Shown here piece after piece: positions 38,676-52,000 of a DNA stretch of 64,000 nucleotides (position 1 is the stretch's first letter; each line of letters starts with the position of its first letter). The position numbers and the translations under genes were made by a program. Source of the stretch: Antedon mediterranea (Eukaryota; Echinodermata; Crinoidea; Comatulida; Antedonidae); contig NC_092674.1 in the NCBI RefSeq assembly GCF_964355755.1, forward strand, positions 31,670,001-31,734,000, given 5' to 3'. The notes under the pieces were generated by a model. That model did no database searches, was not told the DNA's origin, and saw only the letters and a list, made by a program, of their open reading frames with translations.

Positions 38676-40035
38676 TCACTTGGTCGTCGTCGACGTCTTT
38701 TTGTGATGGCTTCTCAACTTGAATGCCAGATCATTGATTACTTTTTCCTCCGCATCAATAGCTGTAAAATAAAAGGTTAAATTACCAATACAGTACTTAT
38801 TCGTTCTAAGCGAATTTTGGATGTGGGGTGGGGTGACTTGAATTAATTTAGTGAAAATAATGTATTCGTCTGGCTGGAAATCTGTCAATTAATGAAATCC
38901 AGTCAATTTATCTAAATCATTCATTATATTGGCTAAACCACTTTACAGATTCTTCTATATTTATACTATTTTTGGATATGGTTGTTTAGACACAGCATCA
39001 TCTCACAACCTCTTAAACATAGATCTATTTTGTTAATGGTTTATTGAAAGTGCATAATTATTATATAATCTCCAGGCGTTCCGATGGGAATTATAGACTT
39101 ATAACATCACAGTACAGTAGATGTTAAATAGTAAAGACCGTGTCAAACTAACATATTTATATATATTTTAGCAGGGAGTTACAAACAATTAATCTTACTT
39201 TTCTTGGTTGGTAAAGTGTTTTTTTCTGTTGTCGCAACTTTCTGAAGACTCTGTATTTCAAACCATTTCATTTCATGCATAGTGCAGTCATTTAAGTTAG
39301 GTCCGCCATGTGTTGGGTGTAGCCGAAATGGTTCTGGTTTAAAAGGTCTAAAATAAAATATAATATTTTAAACGAAATCGTTTTATTTTATCTAGTTAAA
39401 ACATACATATCTCAAATCTGCATGTTATTAAAGTGTGACAAACGGTATTTATCGAAGGATAATTACGGAAGTACATTCTGTGTATCACACTGTCGTCATG
39501 ACTGTGTAGCGCCCTTATTCATAAGACCTGGTTGCCATAGTTTCTGGAATACCGTTTTGCATTGTGTTAAATATGTTTTCAATTCATATAACGATTTCTT
39601 TGTAACCGAGGATTAACCATTTATTAGATTATGGTGACATAATCGTATTTCGTAACAAACCACTGAGTATTTTAAGCGTTATAATATCCTATTATTGTGT
39701 ACAGATCAGGAGGTATCTGACATGTTATGAAATTTAAAAACGTAATTTCTGTCAAGAGCTGCAAAAGCTGTACCCGGTTTATTTTCTCATAAATGGCCTA
39801 CCATTGCTATATGATTCATACCACTAGATGCGATACATTTTGAGTGTTCCACATTTTATAAGGCCTAAGTACCTCTTCAGACTCAGTTAAATCCAACTTA
39901 CCTGCGATGAATGTTAACCCATCCTTGTCTATTCGCCATCATGGTCCACTTGCATCCAGTTGAGTTGTCTCTTTTATAAGAATCAGTTTTAAATGGCACA
40001 CACGTCTTCTCTGCTAGTGTGTTTTTGTCTGCCAT
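38676..40035 (-). CDS. Unrecognised small basic protein, 122 aa
   Basis: Three exons on the minus strand: 40035-39902, 39347-39199, 38761-38676, with good GTAAGT/GTAAGA donors and TTTTAG/TTACAG acceptors and matching phases. Starts MADKNTLAEKTCVPFKTDSY, contains NSTGCKWTMMANRQGW, PFRLHPTHGGPNLND, TMHEMKWFEIQSLQK, and ends KKTSTTTK. Lys-rich, no signal peptide, membrane segment or coiled coil of note. The Trp/Pro/His-rich short motifs recall small axonemal or sperm microtubule-associated proteins, but that is only an impression; I do not recognise the family. It lies tail to tail with AGA and head to head with the first DOMON gene. Confidence 0.75.
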
Positions 40036-41291
40036 ACTATTTCTACCAAACATTGACGTACGATATCATGTATATCATCGCCCAGCGTGATGCTTTATTA
40101 AATCATTCCTTTTCATCTGTTGATTGCAACCGTTGTACAGTACACTGTATACCTGTTCGTGCGTAAAAATTAGTTTAGTATATCCTCATGGCGGCTATAC
40201 GTAATAGTATGCGTTGGTCTGTATAATCTGCTGCTATAAATCATGTACGGTCATACGTATGTTGTAAACATCTGAATATGTAAAATGTATAGGAAGCGGT
40301 GTTATATACACCTTGCATTCAAATGAATAGAGAGTAGAACACCACTGTGAAGGAATGATGATGTTGATAACATGATTAAAATAATTGGGAACGCGTTCCT
40401 GCTGCTATGGATATATCAAGTCATTGTTGAGCGATTTAATCGATGGAATCTTGTAATAAGTACGTATGATGCATAATGTGTGTGTAAATGATGAACTCTC
40501 ATATACAGCATACAGACAATGTTAATTTTGTAGCCTCACCAATTTCAAAAGTATTATAAATTAAAACAAATTAAGTAAATAACAGTAACTGTTAGACAAA
40601 TCGTTTTAAGTGGACAAGAATCATAAACTTTGGTTATGAAATTAATGAGTTTATTAAGTTCGTCATAATTTTGTTAATTTTGAAGTGTGTGGTTCACCTT
40701 TCATTTGAGATCCGAACCCGAGAGCAATAGCCTCAGTCAGCATGATGCCAAGAAGCATTATGGACGTAACCATAGTTACAGAAATTAAGTTAGGAGTCAT
40801 CCGTAATTTCTTCTCCTCAGTAGCCCTCTTGAAATTCCCTTTTACTTATCCTACTCATATGAGTTGTATTTGAAATAATAATTTAACACTGAAATAAATG
40901 TAGTCTGTGTGTAGGCCTAAATAATAAAAATAAATAAAATCAATTGAAGTAGGCCTTAACAAAGTGCAACAAAGAAGCGGACATTTTTCTGACTGTTGGC
41001 TAATATTTATTATCCTGGTGCAATTGAAGGAATATACGGAGTGCAATATACTTTAGCTTGAACTGGTAAACACGTTTGGCCATTACCTACACCCAGTGTG
41101 TTTCATGCTCCGCACCTAAATACACAATAACAGACTAGTACTATATGCTCTAGCATATAAACCTATGATCCAAAAAGATATTCAACTAACACGTATAGTC
41201 CTAATTGCGTTTCCGCCAATTTAATTTACTCTTTCCGCTCAATATCGTCACCACCCAATCCATGTTTTACTGACCAAATATCGCGGCAAAC
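40036..41291. other. Shared upstream region of divergent genes
   Basis: 1.26 kb between the minus-strand 122-aa gene and the plus-strand DOMON gene. Contains TAGGCCTA at about 40911 and a CCAAT motif about 30 bp before the DOMON start. No further gene seen. Confidence 0.45.
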
Positions 41292-42721
41292 ATGGCGCTA
41301 GTATATTTATTATGTATATTAAGTTTGTGTGCAATATCTACTGCTCATTCTGATCATGATCATCATGCCCCGTTTACGTGTCCCACAAACACGAGTTGTT
41401 ATAAGCAACCGGCTACCTGTAAACGAGACGATTGTATTTATTACTTGACTGTAAAGGAGAACCCAACAAACAGAAGGCAACTCATATTTGACATGCAGGC
41501 CAAGAGTGATGGATGGGTCGCTGTTGGTTTCTCAGAAGACAAGTTAATGGTAACTTTACTCCAAATAAACTAAAATGTGACTACGACTTGTTTTTCAGTT
41601 TACTGTTGCCTAAAGTCAGTATAATCATCTTTTTTATTTAAGTATGATAGGAATGATCACATGGAAGATTCAATCTTTCTAGTGGATATACAATAATGGT
41701 TGGAACAGTAGGCCTACCGGCGGTAGGGAAACTAATTGTATTTCACGAATTATATTTTAAACTTGTAACCTCTATTTTTTAGGGTAACGATGATGTATTA
41801 ATGTGTGATCGTGAAGCTCGAAGTGTTGCTTTAATTCATACATGGAATAATGACAAACACCAGAATGTACCATCTAGGGTTAATGTAAGTAATTACATTA
41901 CACTGATTTCTAAACTGAGAAATAACTGGCACACAATATGACATTATCGACAAAAACATACCTATTCTATTATATGATATAATATGATTAATAACTTGAA
42001 GTTTCTTACTAAAGTAAGATAAAATCTTAGTTAAAAGTAGCTAGGCCTAATTTGATTTGTTTATATTCAGTTTGGTTTCTACTCGCACGGAACTGGATAT
42101 ACTTACGTGAATGGACGGGTGCGTTGTCAATTTATAAGAGATAAGATTCTAACTTCACCTGGATATACTAACTGGTTTGACATGGAATCTAACCAATATC
42201 ATTTCTTGTTTGCATATGGACCAAATGGTAGACCGGGTAAGATCTCAACCTGATTTCAATACAATGTATAATGTGTATTCTGGGCCTAAACGAGAATATC
42301 CTAAATAGGTCTCGCATACGCCGACATATAGATTTTCAATGATTTTCTTTTAAAAGATCAAACAACATTATAATACATGTATCTGTTTATAACAATAAGG
42401 TACAATAATCACTTTTTAATTTTAGGTGAATCAGAAAAGCATACTACAACACCGTGTGTATCGACTAACAATGTGGATTTGAGCTTAAACCAAGCCATTG
42501 AAGCGCACTCAGACGACGACGATGATGCGTGCGCAACAACTGGTAAGTGTCAGTGTTATTATTATTAATATTATTGAATGCGTATAATTAAAATGTAAAA
42601 TATAAACATGGTATTTTGCACAGTGACGACACATCATAACACATTGTTTGTACTTATTATTTCAGCTTCTTTCGTATTAGTACTCGTCACTGCGTTGTTG
42701 TCTTTTGTCTTTAATAAGTAA
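41292..42721 (+). CDS. Secreted DOMON-domain protein, probable GPI anchor (paralog 1)
   Basis: Exons: 41292-41549, 41783-41884, 42071-42236, 42426-42542, 42666-42721; 232 aa. Signal peptide (LLCILSLCAISTAHS), then a cysteine pair region CPTNTSCYKQPATC and a DOMON fold: YYLTVKENP, SDGWVAVGFSEDKLMGNDDV, LMCDREAR, and the Phe-Ser-His strand FGFYSHGTGYTYVNGRVRCQF. DOMON domains bind haem or sugars and occur in ferric-reductase-like (FRRS1/SDR2) proteins; no cytochrome b561 or reeler part is present. The C-terminus is acidic (SDDDDDA) then hydrophobic (FVLVLVTALLSFVF) and ends NK, as in a GPI-anchor signal. Function not known. Confidence 0.88.
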
Positions 42722-43804
42722 TTGAACTTCAGATCATAAAGAAATAATTCTACAGGAAAATGGACGTCACCAGAAAATAACACTAGTAAAACGAGGTTCA
42801 TTCATCAATGCCATTTAACAACTTGAAGACACAAAATAGCTTTAACCACCAATCGCGAATAACGGCCCTTAAATGACTGAACGTCATTTTAATTTTGCAT
42901 TGTACATACAATAACCAACTCACGGAGAAATGTGCACATTATCAACAGGCATTTAAGACGGCGTGGACTGGTATATTAATGTTAAGATAGGTTGCATATT
43001 TGAGTTTGAGAAGTCATTCATGCGCCATTGATGTACCGGACAACATCTGATGTAACTTGAATACATTGCCCTAGACAGAATACTGCAATTGTTTCTCCAA
43101 CATGGATTCTGTTCATAATCCGATTTTGATTGAAATATTTATTATTATTATATTTCTTAATTAATCGAAATACGAAATGAAGACTACCAATTTAACCTCA
43201 TTTGCAGTGTATTATTTTGAATGATAATGTAGGCCTACTTAATGTATGTTATGATATTATTCACAACCGTAGATACTGATATAGGCTACTAAAAGTTGAG
43301 TACCGTACCCAATCTTCTAAATCACACTTTCTTGTAGTCATTTGTGGTTGAAATAATTCTCCGCAGTGTTCAATGCATGTGTATAAGATTTATTAATGTA
43401 TTTATATCAGGGTTCTTTACTTTATTTGGCGAAGGGCCATATTTTTTTACTTGTCATATCAAGCGGTAACTTTCCTGAGAAAAAATTGTCTGAGTCATGA
43501 ATTATGAGTAAGTATAAATGATTCTGTTTGATGAAGAGTAGTAAATAGAAGCTGTCCTGCGATTTAACTATCTATATTTCCTTATGTGGGTATGTGGATA
43601 AGTATGATTTAACACGAAGAAGAAAGAAATAAAACGTATAGTGCTTTATCTGCAGGAAATGCATTTGAGGCGATAAGCGAGGTCTTGCTGCAGTCACTTT
43701 GTCAGTTTGGACTTGAACTGCAAGCACTAAGTTGGCTTGAAAAGTTAGTCGTAAAGGTGAAGATTGGTTTCTAGGTGTCATCTGTTGGCATTCAGCAGGA
43801 AACC
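42722..43804. other. Intergenic between the DOMON paralogs
   Basis: 3' UTR of paralog 1 and 5' region of paralog 2; TAGGCCTA at about 43224. No gene seen. Confidence 0.55.
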
Positions 43805-46800
43805 ATGGCTTTCGTACTTTTGGCAGTAACCATTCTTTCTAAAGCTATCCTTATTGAGAGTTGGACAGAAACTAGATATATATGTCCAATAAATACGGTT
43901 TGTTTTAAAAGACCTGTAAACTGCGAGGTGAACGACTGCGATTATTTTGTTTCTGCCAAAGAAAATCCACGTAACCCGGAACAGGTTATCATTGATTTGA
44001 GAGGTAGATCCGACGGGTGGGTTGCACTTGGATTATCTCATGATGAAGTTGGCATGGTAAGTTCATTATTAATCATTATATTCTTTATTTATAGTTTAAA
44101 CTGCGAAATATAGGCCATGATTTATATGCAATAATTAAAAAGATGATGATGTAATTGGTAAAAAAAAATATTACCTTGACATAATTGAACGTATCGCTTA
44201 CATTAAGTAAAGTGCGTCTGATTTTGATTCACTTTCGTATTGAATTGACAGAATTAAGTTCTAATCGAATGGGGAACATGGCCTCAGTGCAATTACCGGT
44301 GATGATTTAGTCACTACCGCTGACCCGTTTAACTCAAATCAGAATATCTATACATATATAGCCGAAATGAATGCTCTAAAAAAGCCTTGTAAACTAACGG
44401 TCGTATAGGAATGTTCCCACAATTTACATTTACAACGATTTATAAAAAATATTAATTATTAATAGGTTTGTAGTGCATATAATTGCTGTTTCATTAAAAA
44501 AAGGTAACGTGATAAATCTAAAGTTAGGCTTCACGTTCGTGAATTGAATTGTTAAAATCATTTCAGCAAGAAGATGACGTTATGATGTGCATTCGCAGAG
44601 GAGATTATGTCACACTTGAGCGGCGATGGAATACAGGTGGTCTGAACCACATGTCCTCATCTCAGGTATTCATAACAGTACAACTTTTAAAACTTAAACT
44701 AAAGGCTTGATAATAATTGGTTGCATCACTGGTATATATTTTTTTTCAATAAAAACTTTAAAAATTCATAAAACCCTTGAGAAATGTTTTAAAATTATTT
44801 CGTGCCTAGCCTTTCTGGTATATTTACGATAAACCTACTAACATATTACTTAATATTTACTTGTAGGCTGGTGTGAACTCGTGGAACAACGCGTACAGTT
44901 ACACAAATGGAATTCTACGATGTCAATTTATCAGAGAAAAACAACTTCCTCAAGATCCTCTACACTTTTTTGAAATGGATTCCAATTGTCATTGGCTCGT
45001 AAATGCTATGGGTTTGACATCAGCTACAGGTATTTATTATTTGTATAACAATCAGCGTAAAACAAGTAAACTGAATCTTAACATAAAACACATCCCTTAA
45101 TCATGTCGGAGTTTCAAAGTGTTTATTTGAGTGGATTTAATAAGAATACAATTCAATTATTTTATTCCGTCAAGCACTCTGGCTCGAAAATTGTTTTGCT
45201 TGTTACGTATATAAAACATTACAACTATTATAAAATGGTTAACATACAAACAGCAAGGGGTAAAATACAAACAGCACGACACCAAGGGGTAAAATACAAA
45301 CAGTACGCGTCACCAAGGGGTAAAATACAAACAGTACGACACCAAGGGGTAAAATACAAACAGTACGACACCAAGGGGTAAAATACAAACAGTACGGTAC
45401 CAAGGGGTAAAATACAAACAGCACGACACCAAGGGGTAAAATACAAACAGTACGGTACCAAGGGGTAAAATACAAACAGCACGACACCAAGGGGTTAAAT
45501 ACAAACAGCACGACACCAAGGGGTAAAATACAAACAGTACGACACCAAGGGGTAAAATACAAACAGCACGACACCAAGGGATAAAATACAAACAGTACGA
45601 CACCAAGGGGTAAAATACAAACAGCACGACACCAAGGGGTAAAATACAAACAGTACGACACCAAGGGGTAAAATACAAACAGCACGACACCAAGGGGTAA
45701 AATACAAACAGTACGACACCAAGGGGTAAAATACAAACAGCACGACACCAAGGGGTAAAATACAAACAGTACGACACCAAGGGGTAAAATACAAACAGCA
45801 CGACACCAAGGGGTAAAATACCAACAGTACAACACCAAGGGGTAAAATACAAACAGCACGACACCAAGGGGTAAAAGACAAACAGCACGACACCAAGGGG
45901 TAAAATACAAACAGCACGACACCAAGGGGTAAAATACAAACAGTACGACACCAAGGGGTAAAATACAAACAGTACGACACCAAGGGGTAAAATACAAACA
46001 GTACGACACCAAGGGGTAAAATACAAACAGTACGACACCAAGGGGTAAACTACAAACAGCACGACACCAAGGGGTAAAATACAAACAGAACGACACCAAG
46101 GGGTAAAATACAAACAACACGACACCAAGGGGTAAAATACAAAAGCAACAAATGCAAATATGAAATAATAAATAGGTTAAAACATGGCAGTAGTAAAAAA
46201 TATCATAAAATTGTGGAAAACAGTGTCATATAAAATTGGATAAAAGTAAGTTCACCTGACAACATTGTCATTAAAAAGCCTCATAGCAGATGGGAGTAAA
46301 TAATTTCGTAATCTATTAATTTTCATCATAGAAAAGCGAATTCCACCACTTCTGTTAAGTACAACATGTTTGTTGAGTGGATTGGCTTTCCATTTTTAAC
46401 TTCCATGTTTTTGGTAAAATCTTTTGTGGCAATTTCTTCTAATGCATTAACATTGATACCAATTATTTTAGTAGCTGCTTTAATAATTTTCTCTAATTAT
46501 GAAGTGGCATATAGAATGGAAAATAAAATAACACAGTTTTTCTTTTCCCAACAAGCATATCTTTAGTTTCTACCATGTTATGTAATGATTGATGTTTTTT
46601 TTTTTATCTTAGGAAAACCACTTAAACATACAAAGCGGCCATGTATATCTTCACAGCAAATTAGTGTAACCGATCAAACGCCAGTTCCGGCATGTACACC
46701 ACCGAGAGATTGGAATCCAAATCGTGGACGTAGGCCAGGAGGAGGAGGTGGAAGAAACACCGGAGGTGGAAGAAACACTGGGGTAGGATTTGGTGGTGGT

Positions 46801-47204
46801 GGAGGAACGGTAGGAGGTGGAACATTTGGTGGAGGAGGTACTGGTGTTAACACTGGTGTTCACACTGGTGTTAACACTGGTGTTGGTACCGGTGGAGGAG
46901 GTACTGGTGGCGGTAACAATGGTTATGACTATTATGGTGGTGGCACAGATTATTATGACGGTGTAAATATTAATCATCATGGCGGAGAAAGTAGCGGAAA
47001 TATTTGGAAACCAGGTGTGTGACTCGAGTAATTCCTATCCTACCTATTTAACTATTTGTGTTGTTATATAATAATACAGTATAACTGGACAACGTTTTAA
47101 AAGTGTTTCGAATTCGTTATCTAATCATTAATATGTGTTTCATTTTATTTTCAGTGATTTTACTGGTTGTTGGACTATCATCAATGATACATTTATTTAT
47201 CTGA
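43805..47204 (+). CDS. Secreted DOMON-domain protein with Gly-rich linker (paralog 2)
   Basis: Exons: 43805-44056, 44567-44665, 44867-45029, 46613-47014, 47155-47204; 321 aa. Same exon phases as paralog 1, so the two arose by tandem duplication. Signal peptide MAFVLLAVTILSKAILIES, CPINTVCFKRPVNC, DOMON motifs YFVSAKENP, SDGWVALGLSHDEVG, EDDVMMCIR, YTNGILRCQFIRE. Exon 4 encodes a low-complexity linker (about 90 residues) of GGGG, GRNTGG and NTGVHTGVNTGVGTG repeats absent from paralog 1. The hydrophobic tail VILLVVGLSSMIHLFI suggests a GPI signal. Intron 3 carries a 900-bp minisatellite. Confidence 0.88.
45245..46145. repeat. 29-bp minisatellite, about 31 copies
   Basis: Unit contains caaggggtaaaatacaaaca then gtac or gcac then gacac. 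It lies in intron 3 of DOMON paralog 2. Because 29 is not a multiple of 3 and the unit has no minus-strand stop in any frame, all three minus frames stay open (up to 293 codons); these are not genes. In the middle the gtac and gcac variants alternate, forming a 58-bp dimer. Confidence 0.95.
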
Positions 47205-47280
47205 TAATGACTCTTTTATGAACGTTTGTTCATCGGTAATCATGCAGGCCTATACGCTCTTTGCCAGTAAACTAAAGTAG

Positions 47281-47474
47281 CCTGTTTTCCTGTCGACGTT
47301 ATTCGACGCTATCGTCGTTGATAGTTAACAGTTCAACGACGACGATCGTTTGACAACGATCAAGTTGAAAGGAACGATAGCGATTACCTTTTCCTGTAAA
47401 CATTTCAATGTTTACGTAGAAGATTACCGGTTATTGTTAACGATAGCATCGAATAACGTCGACAGGAAAACAGG
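47281..47474. mobile_element. 194-bp MITE with long inverted ends
   Basis: Ends start CCTGTTTTCCTGTCGACG and are inverted repeats for about 35 bp with a single mismatch. The interior also has short inverted pieces (aacgatcg, gttaac). No coding capacity. It begins 77 bp after the paralog 2 stop codon, so it may be in that gene's 3' UTR. Confidence 0.9.
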
Positions 47475-48963
47475 CTTTAAGCCTAGTTGAAAGATTTGTC
47501 TGAAATAAAAAAAAACAGATGATGTGCTTTAGCGAGTGGTATTCAGTGATGGAAGGATGATATGTTTTAAACATACCAATGTTAATGTTATAATTCAAAT
47601 GTATCATGCGTACACATCTTGTTATACACATGTCCTCTCATAATTAAGTCAATATTTCCGGTAGTTTTTTTGCGGTATGTGACAATCGTCATCCATGGAT
47701 GGTTTTCTTGAATTATTAAAAATGACGGATTATAAATTTAATAATAGAAATATTTGTATAGAAATAAAAAAATGAAGGACAACTGTTTGTATTATTTAAA
47801 TTAAGAATGTATGAAGTGAGGTTTTGATTTGGTTTTTAGTTTTTTCTTAGCAACACATTGTAAATGGATTGGCATGTATTTTATGGTTTCCTGTTATTTT
47901 ATACCACTAAATGATATACATTGTATTGTTCGTAGGTGTGTGTTTATTATTGTAGTTATTGAGATTAATTAGGTCGGGTCACAGCCATGTTTAAAAAAAT
48001 CTAATATTCGTTAAGAAAGTAAACAATGTGATATCTATTAAATTCTTGAGTGTAATGATTATTCGAAATACACATACCTTGAATACGTATACTATACCTA
48101 TTATTATTAACCAAACACAACAATCTAAAATGGCTTACATAAGCATTATAAGCCTGTTATCGGTTCAATTTTACAGTAACATTAATTGAACACGTTGGTA
48201 ATACATAGTAGGCCTACTTTTTTCGACACGCCTTTCAAGGCCCATTGCCATCTCATATTATAACGAAACCATTATCGACTCATAATTACCGACAATAACA
48301 CTTAAGTACACGTTTGTTTGAGAGTACGGGAGGTTCGGTTGAGAACACTTGTCATCATGGTATTAAACTTATGAGTAGTCTTCATAACTCGTTGAAAGTA
48401 CGCAATCTGGATAAATGGTTTTTACATTATAGTCGTCCTGCTTCTATAAACATATATACTGAACATCTTTTGAGAGAAATAATTTGGTTAGGTTTTTTTT
48501 CTGGTAGGAGGCCTAACTCTCCCAGACAAAAGGACCCTATTCCCCCTTCCCCCGCTGGCGCCAACCTTGAGCTGATTTCATTCGAACTCAAATAAATGCT
48601 ATTATTTTAACCCTTTGTAATTTATAGCGTCCACTTAATATTAAAAGCTTCTGAACGTCACTGTGGTCAACAAGTATCTCAATGATGACCGCCCAGTTGG
48701 AGCATCTTTTTCTTGTTCATATTTTATATTTATGCATAAACTACTCCCGTACAAATAAAATGACTTTTCGAATTGGTGGTATGGATCCATATCTTGACAT
48801 ACAACACATTATTAGTAAAATATTATTAACAATAACATTATCTTTTTTTAAATAAAATCACTGAAGATTGTTTGTTTATTCAAGTTGGCAGATGGTGATC
48901 CGACAGATTTCTTAACGGATGTTGTTTTCTTTTAATCCTCTTTAAGTGAATAATCCTAACCAA

Positions 48964-48971
48964 CTATATAT
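48964..48971 (+). promoter_or_regulatory. Candidate TATA box of the cysteine-rich gene
   Basis: TATATATA in the context caactatatataccgc, 79 bp before the ATG at 49050. The spacing would put transcription start near 48995-49000 with a short leader and no leader intron. Weak in an AT-rich region. Confidence 0.4.
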
Positions 48972-49049
48972 ACCGCATACTCACAGCAAGCAAATCATAA
49001 GCAAACATTTATTTACACATGCAACAAGAGAACAATATTATATCTCGAA

Positions 49050-52000
49050 ATGAATCTTAAATTGGTAGTCATTGGCCTTTTGGTATGTGCCGCTTTAATT
49101 GAAGCTTCAGGAAGCAGCAGTGGTAAGAGGAAGCATGGTGGTGGGGGAAGTAACAGTGGTAGTAGCGGTAGCGGCAGTAGTGGTAGCGGCAGTAGCAGTA
49201 GTAGTAGTAGCAGCGGCAGTAAGAGCAGATGTGGTAGCGATAGTAGTAGTAGTAGTAGTAGTAGTAGTTCAGGACAAGATGGGTGTGACTCCAACTCATG
49301 TCTAGCTCTTGGAAAATGGGTGAGAATTATTTTATTTTAAGCACTCACAGTTACAGCCAGGAATGTTGAATTATAGCAAACCGACTTATTTTGGAAGTTT
49401 TTTGTATTAGCCTATTGCTCTTACTCTAATTTCATTTAATTCCTAATAATTTCTTTTCAATAACAAATACAAAAAATCTTCTATAATAACATCAAATATG
49501 AAAAACGGTACCTCACTGTAAGTAAAGCTTTAATTGTGGAGTCCAAGCAAAAGTAATTATAAGAAAGGTATACGAAGAACATAACACAAAATAAAATGCA
49601 CGAGGTCAGATGGATGTAGCAGAAGCAGTTCATTGTTGTAAAATACTTTAATCACAATTGTTGGATTACCATAACAGCAAAACAATATTGCTCATATTAA
49701 TGTTACGATCGACTAATAGTCGTCCCTTATCTTATAGTGCAAATCAGACCGATCATGCTGTAGTGGACTTTGTCGTAGTAACAAATGCAAGAGTAGGTGT
49801 GGCGGAAATAATGCAGTTGTAAGTAGAATTGATACACCATGATAGGCTACTTTCACAATCTTAGATTTATAAACGCTATTCGTGCCGCCACTGATTTATA
49901 ATCCGTTAAAAACCTAAGCTTAAACTAACATTTAGAATTCAATCAATTGTTTGATAAAAGTAGATAGAAATTCGTTTATCCCATGGTAAGTTCAAACCAA
50001 ATTTTAAAAATAAAAGGGAGGAAATAGGGATGTTGAATCCGGATCTGCCACTGTATAGATATCAAGTCTTCAATAGTTCTTTTGAGGAATTGTTCTTATA
50101 ATACTCTTCTTAATAATACTATTTTAAACATCAACAGTGTACAAAGGACACTGACTGCTGTAGCAGAGATTGTAGGAATGGAAGGTGTTTTGTGTGCAGG
50201 CAGCCATGGCAGTCGGTAAATATAGAATTATTGTATAACTCAATAAAGAAATTACAGGTATGTGTATGTATATTATTAACATAACATTTTCTCTGTGGTC
50301 TTTAGTGCCGATTTGACAGTGAATGCTGTGATGGAAACTGTAAAGACAACAAGTGTGTTCTTTGTAAAGAAGTTGGAAAATCCGTAAGTTACTATAGTTA
50401 GTGACAAAGACACATCCAAGTAAATGTGCATGAATTCAAAGTGTATATCTCGTTCACTATTTTCTGCTATGAAATATTCAAAAATAATTCAGAAATTGTC
50501 TTTCATCTTACAAACTGATTCTGATCTATTTTAAGTGTAACTCAAACAGCGATTGTTGTAACAATGACTGCAGAAATCGAAGATGTTTTGAATGTAAACC
50601 AGAATTTGCCTGGGTAAGTTTATTTCAAATGTTCACCAACAGTACAAAATATTTTGTTATAATTAAAAATAATTATAATGTTTTATTGCACAATCTGTAT
50701 AAGTTAGTTGTAACGATTTATAGAAAGATTGTTCGTGTTCATTTAAACTTAAGTTAGTTAGTGATGAGCTACTCGGTATGTCAGATTTTTTGGGAGTAGT
50801 CGTATAATGATATACTGATCTAAAATAATATAAATTAAAAATAAATAATTATCTGTACAGTGCAAATCGGACAGTCAATGTTGTAATGGACAATGTAAAG
50901 ACAACAAATGTTTCACATGCAAGCAATCAGGTGACTCTGTAAGTACTTCTAACTGCCGTTGTTCACATAATTATCGTCCAAAAACCTAGCCTATACAATT
51001 TACATTAATTTTCATTATAGAAGTTGTCACGGTATAAAATACTTTGATGTTACATATGGACTTAATTTTTAATATGTCGTTAAAAAAAATAGTAAACAAT
51101 ATAATTCCCCTGTAACTCCTTTGGTTTTGTATCTTGGCATGGTATGGAATAACATTTGATTATTATTCTTTAAACAAACGTTTTGCCGTTTTTGATATAA
51201 TTATATCTTTATACTCTCCATATTCAGCAAATTTATTCAAAGATCCATGTATAACCGAAGCATGTCAATATAATATATAATAAGCCTGTAATTAACTAAC
51301 TAGTTGTGTTTTATTAGTGTACTTCAAGCTCTGACTGTTGTGAAGGAAACTGCAACAATATAATAAGCCTGTAATTAACTAACTAGTTGTGTTTTATTAG
51401 TGTACTTCAAGCTCTGACTGTTGTGAAGGAAACTGCAACAATATAATAAGCCTGTAATTAACTAACTAGTTGTGTTTTATTAGTGTACTTAAAGCTCTGA
51501 CTGTTGTGAAGGAAACTGCAACAATATAATAAGCCTGTAATTAACTAACTAGTTGTGTTTTATTAGTGTACTTCAAGCTCTGACTGTTGTGAAGGAAACT
51601 GCAACAATATAATAAGCCTGTAATTAACTAACTAGTTGTGTTTTATTAGTGTACTTCAAGCTCTGACTGTTGTGAAGGAAACTGCAACAATATAATAAGC
51701 CTGTAATTAACTAACTAGTTGTGTTTTATTAGTGTACTTAAAGCTCTGACTGTTGTGAAGGAAACTGCAACAATATAATAAGCCTGTAATTAACTAACTA
51801 GTTGTGTTTTATTAGTGTACTTCAAGCTCTGACTGTTGTGAAGGAAACTGCAACAATATAATAAGCCTGTAATTAACTAACTAGTTGTGTTTTATTAGTG
51901 TACTTCAAGCTCTGACTGTTGTGAAGGAAACTGCAACAATATAATAAGCCTGTAATTAACTAACTAGTTGTGTTTTATTAGTGTACTTAAAGCTCTGACT

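Larger units (their letters stand above)
47205..49049. other. Intergenic upstream of the cysteine-rich gene
   Basis: Holds a 194-bp MITE (47281-47474), TAGGCCTA at about 48209 and a TATA-like box (48964-48971). The open frame 48314-48595 shows no recognisable motifs and is not called. Confidence 0.55.

Noticed and set aside
45239-46128. Three long minus-strand open frames (up to 293 aa, Cys-rich)
   Set aside because: They are the three frames of a 29-bp minisatellite whose unit lacks minus-strand stops; no start context, splice sites or homology.
48314-48595. 93-aa plus-strand open frame
   Set aside because: No recognisable motif or gene signals; could be a decayed element but I cannot support it.
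49013-49299. Minus-strand Leu-rich and Tyr-rich frames
   Set aside because: Shadows of the Ser/Gly codon repeats in exon 1 of the cysteine-rich gene.
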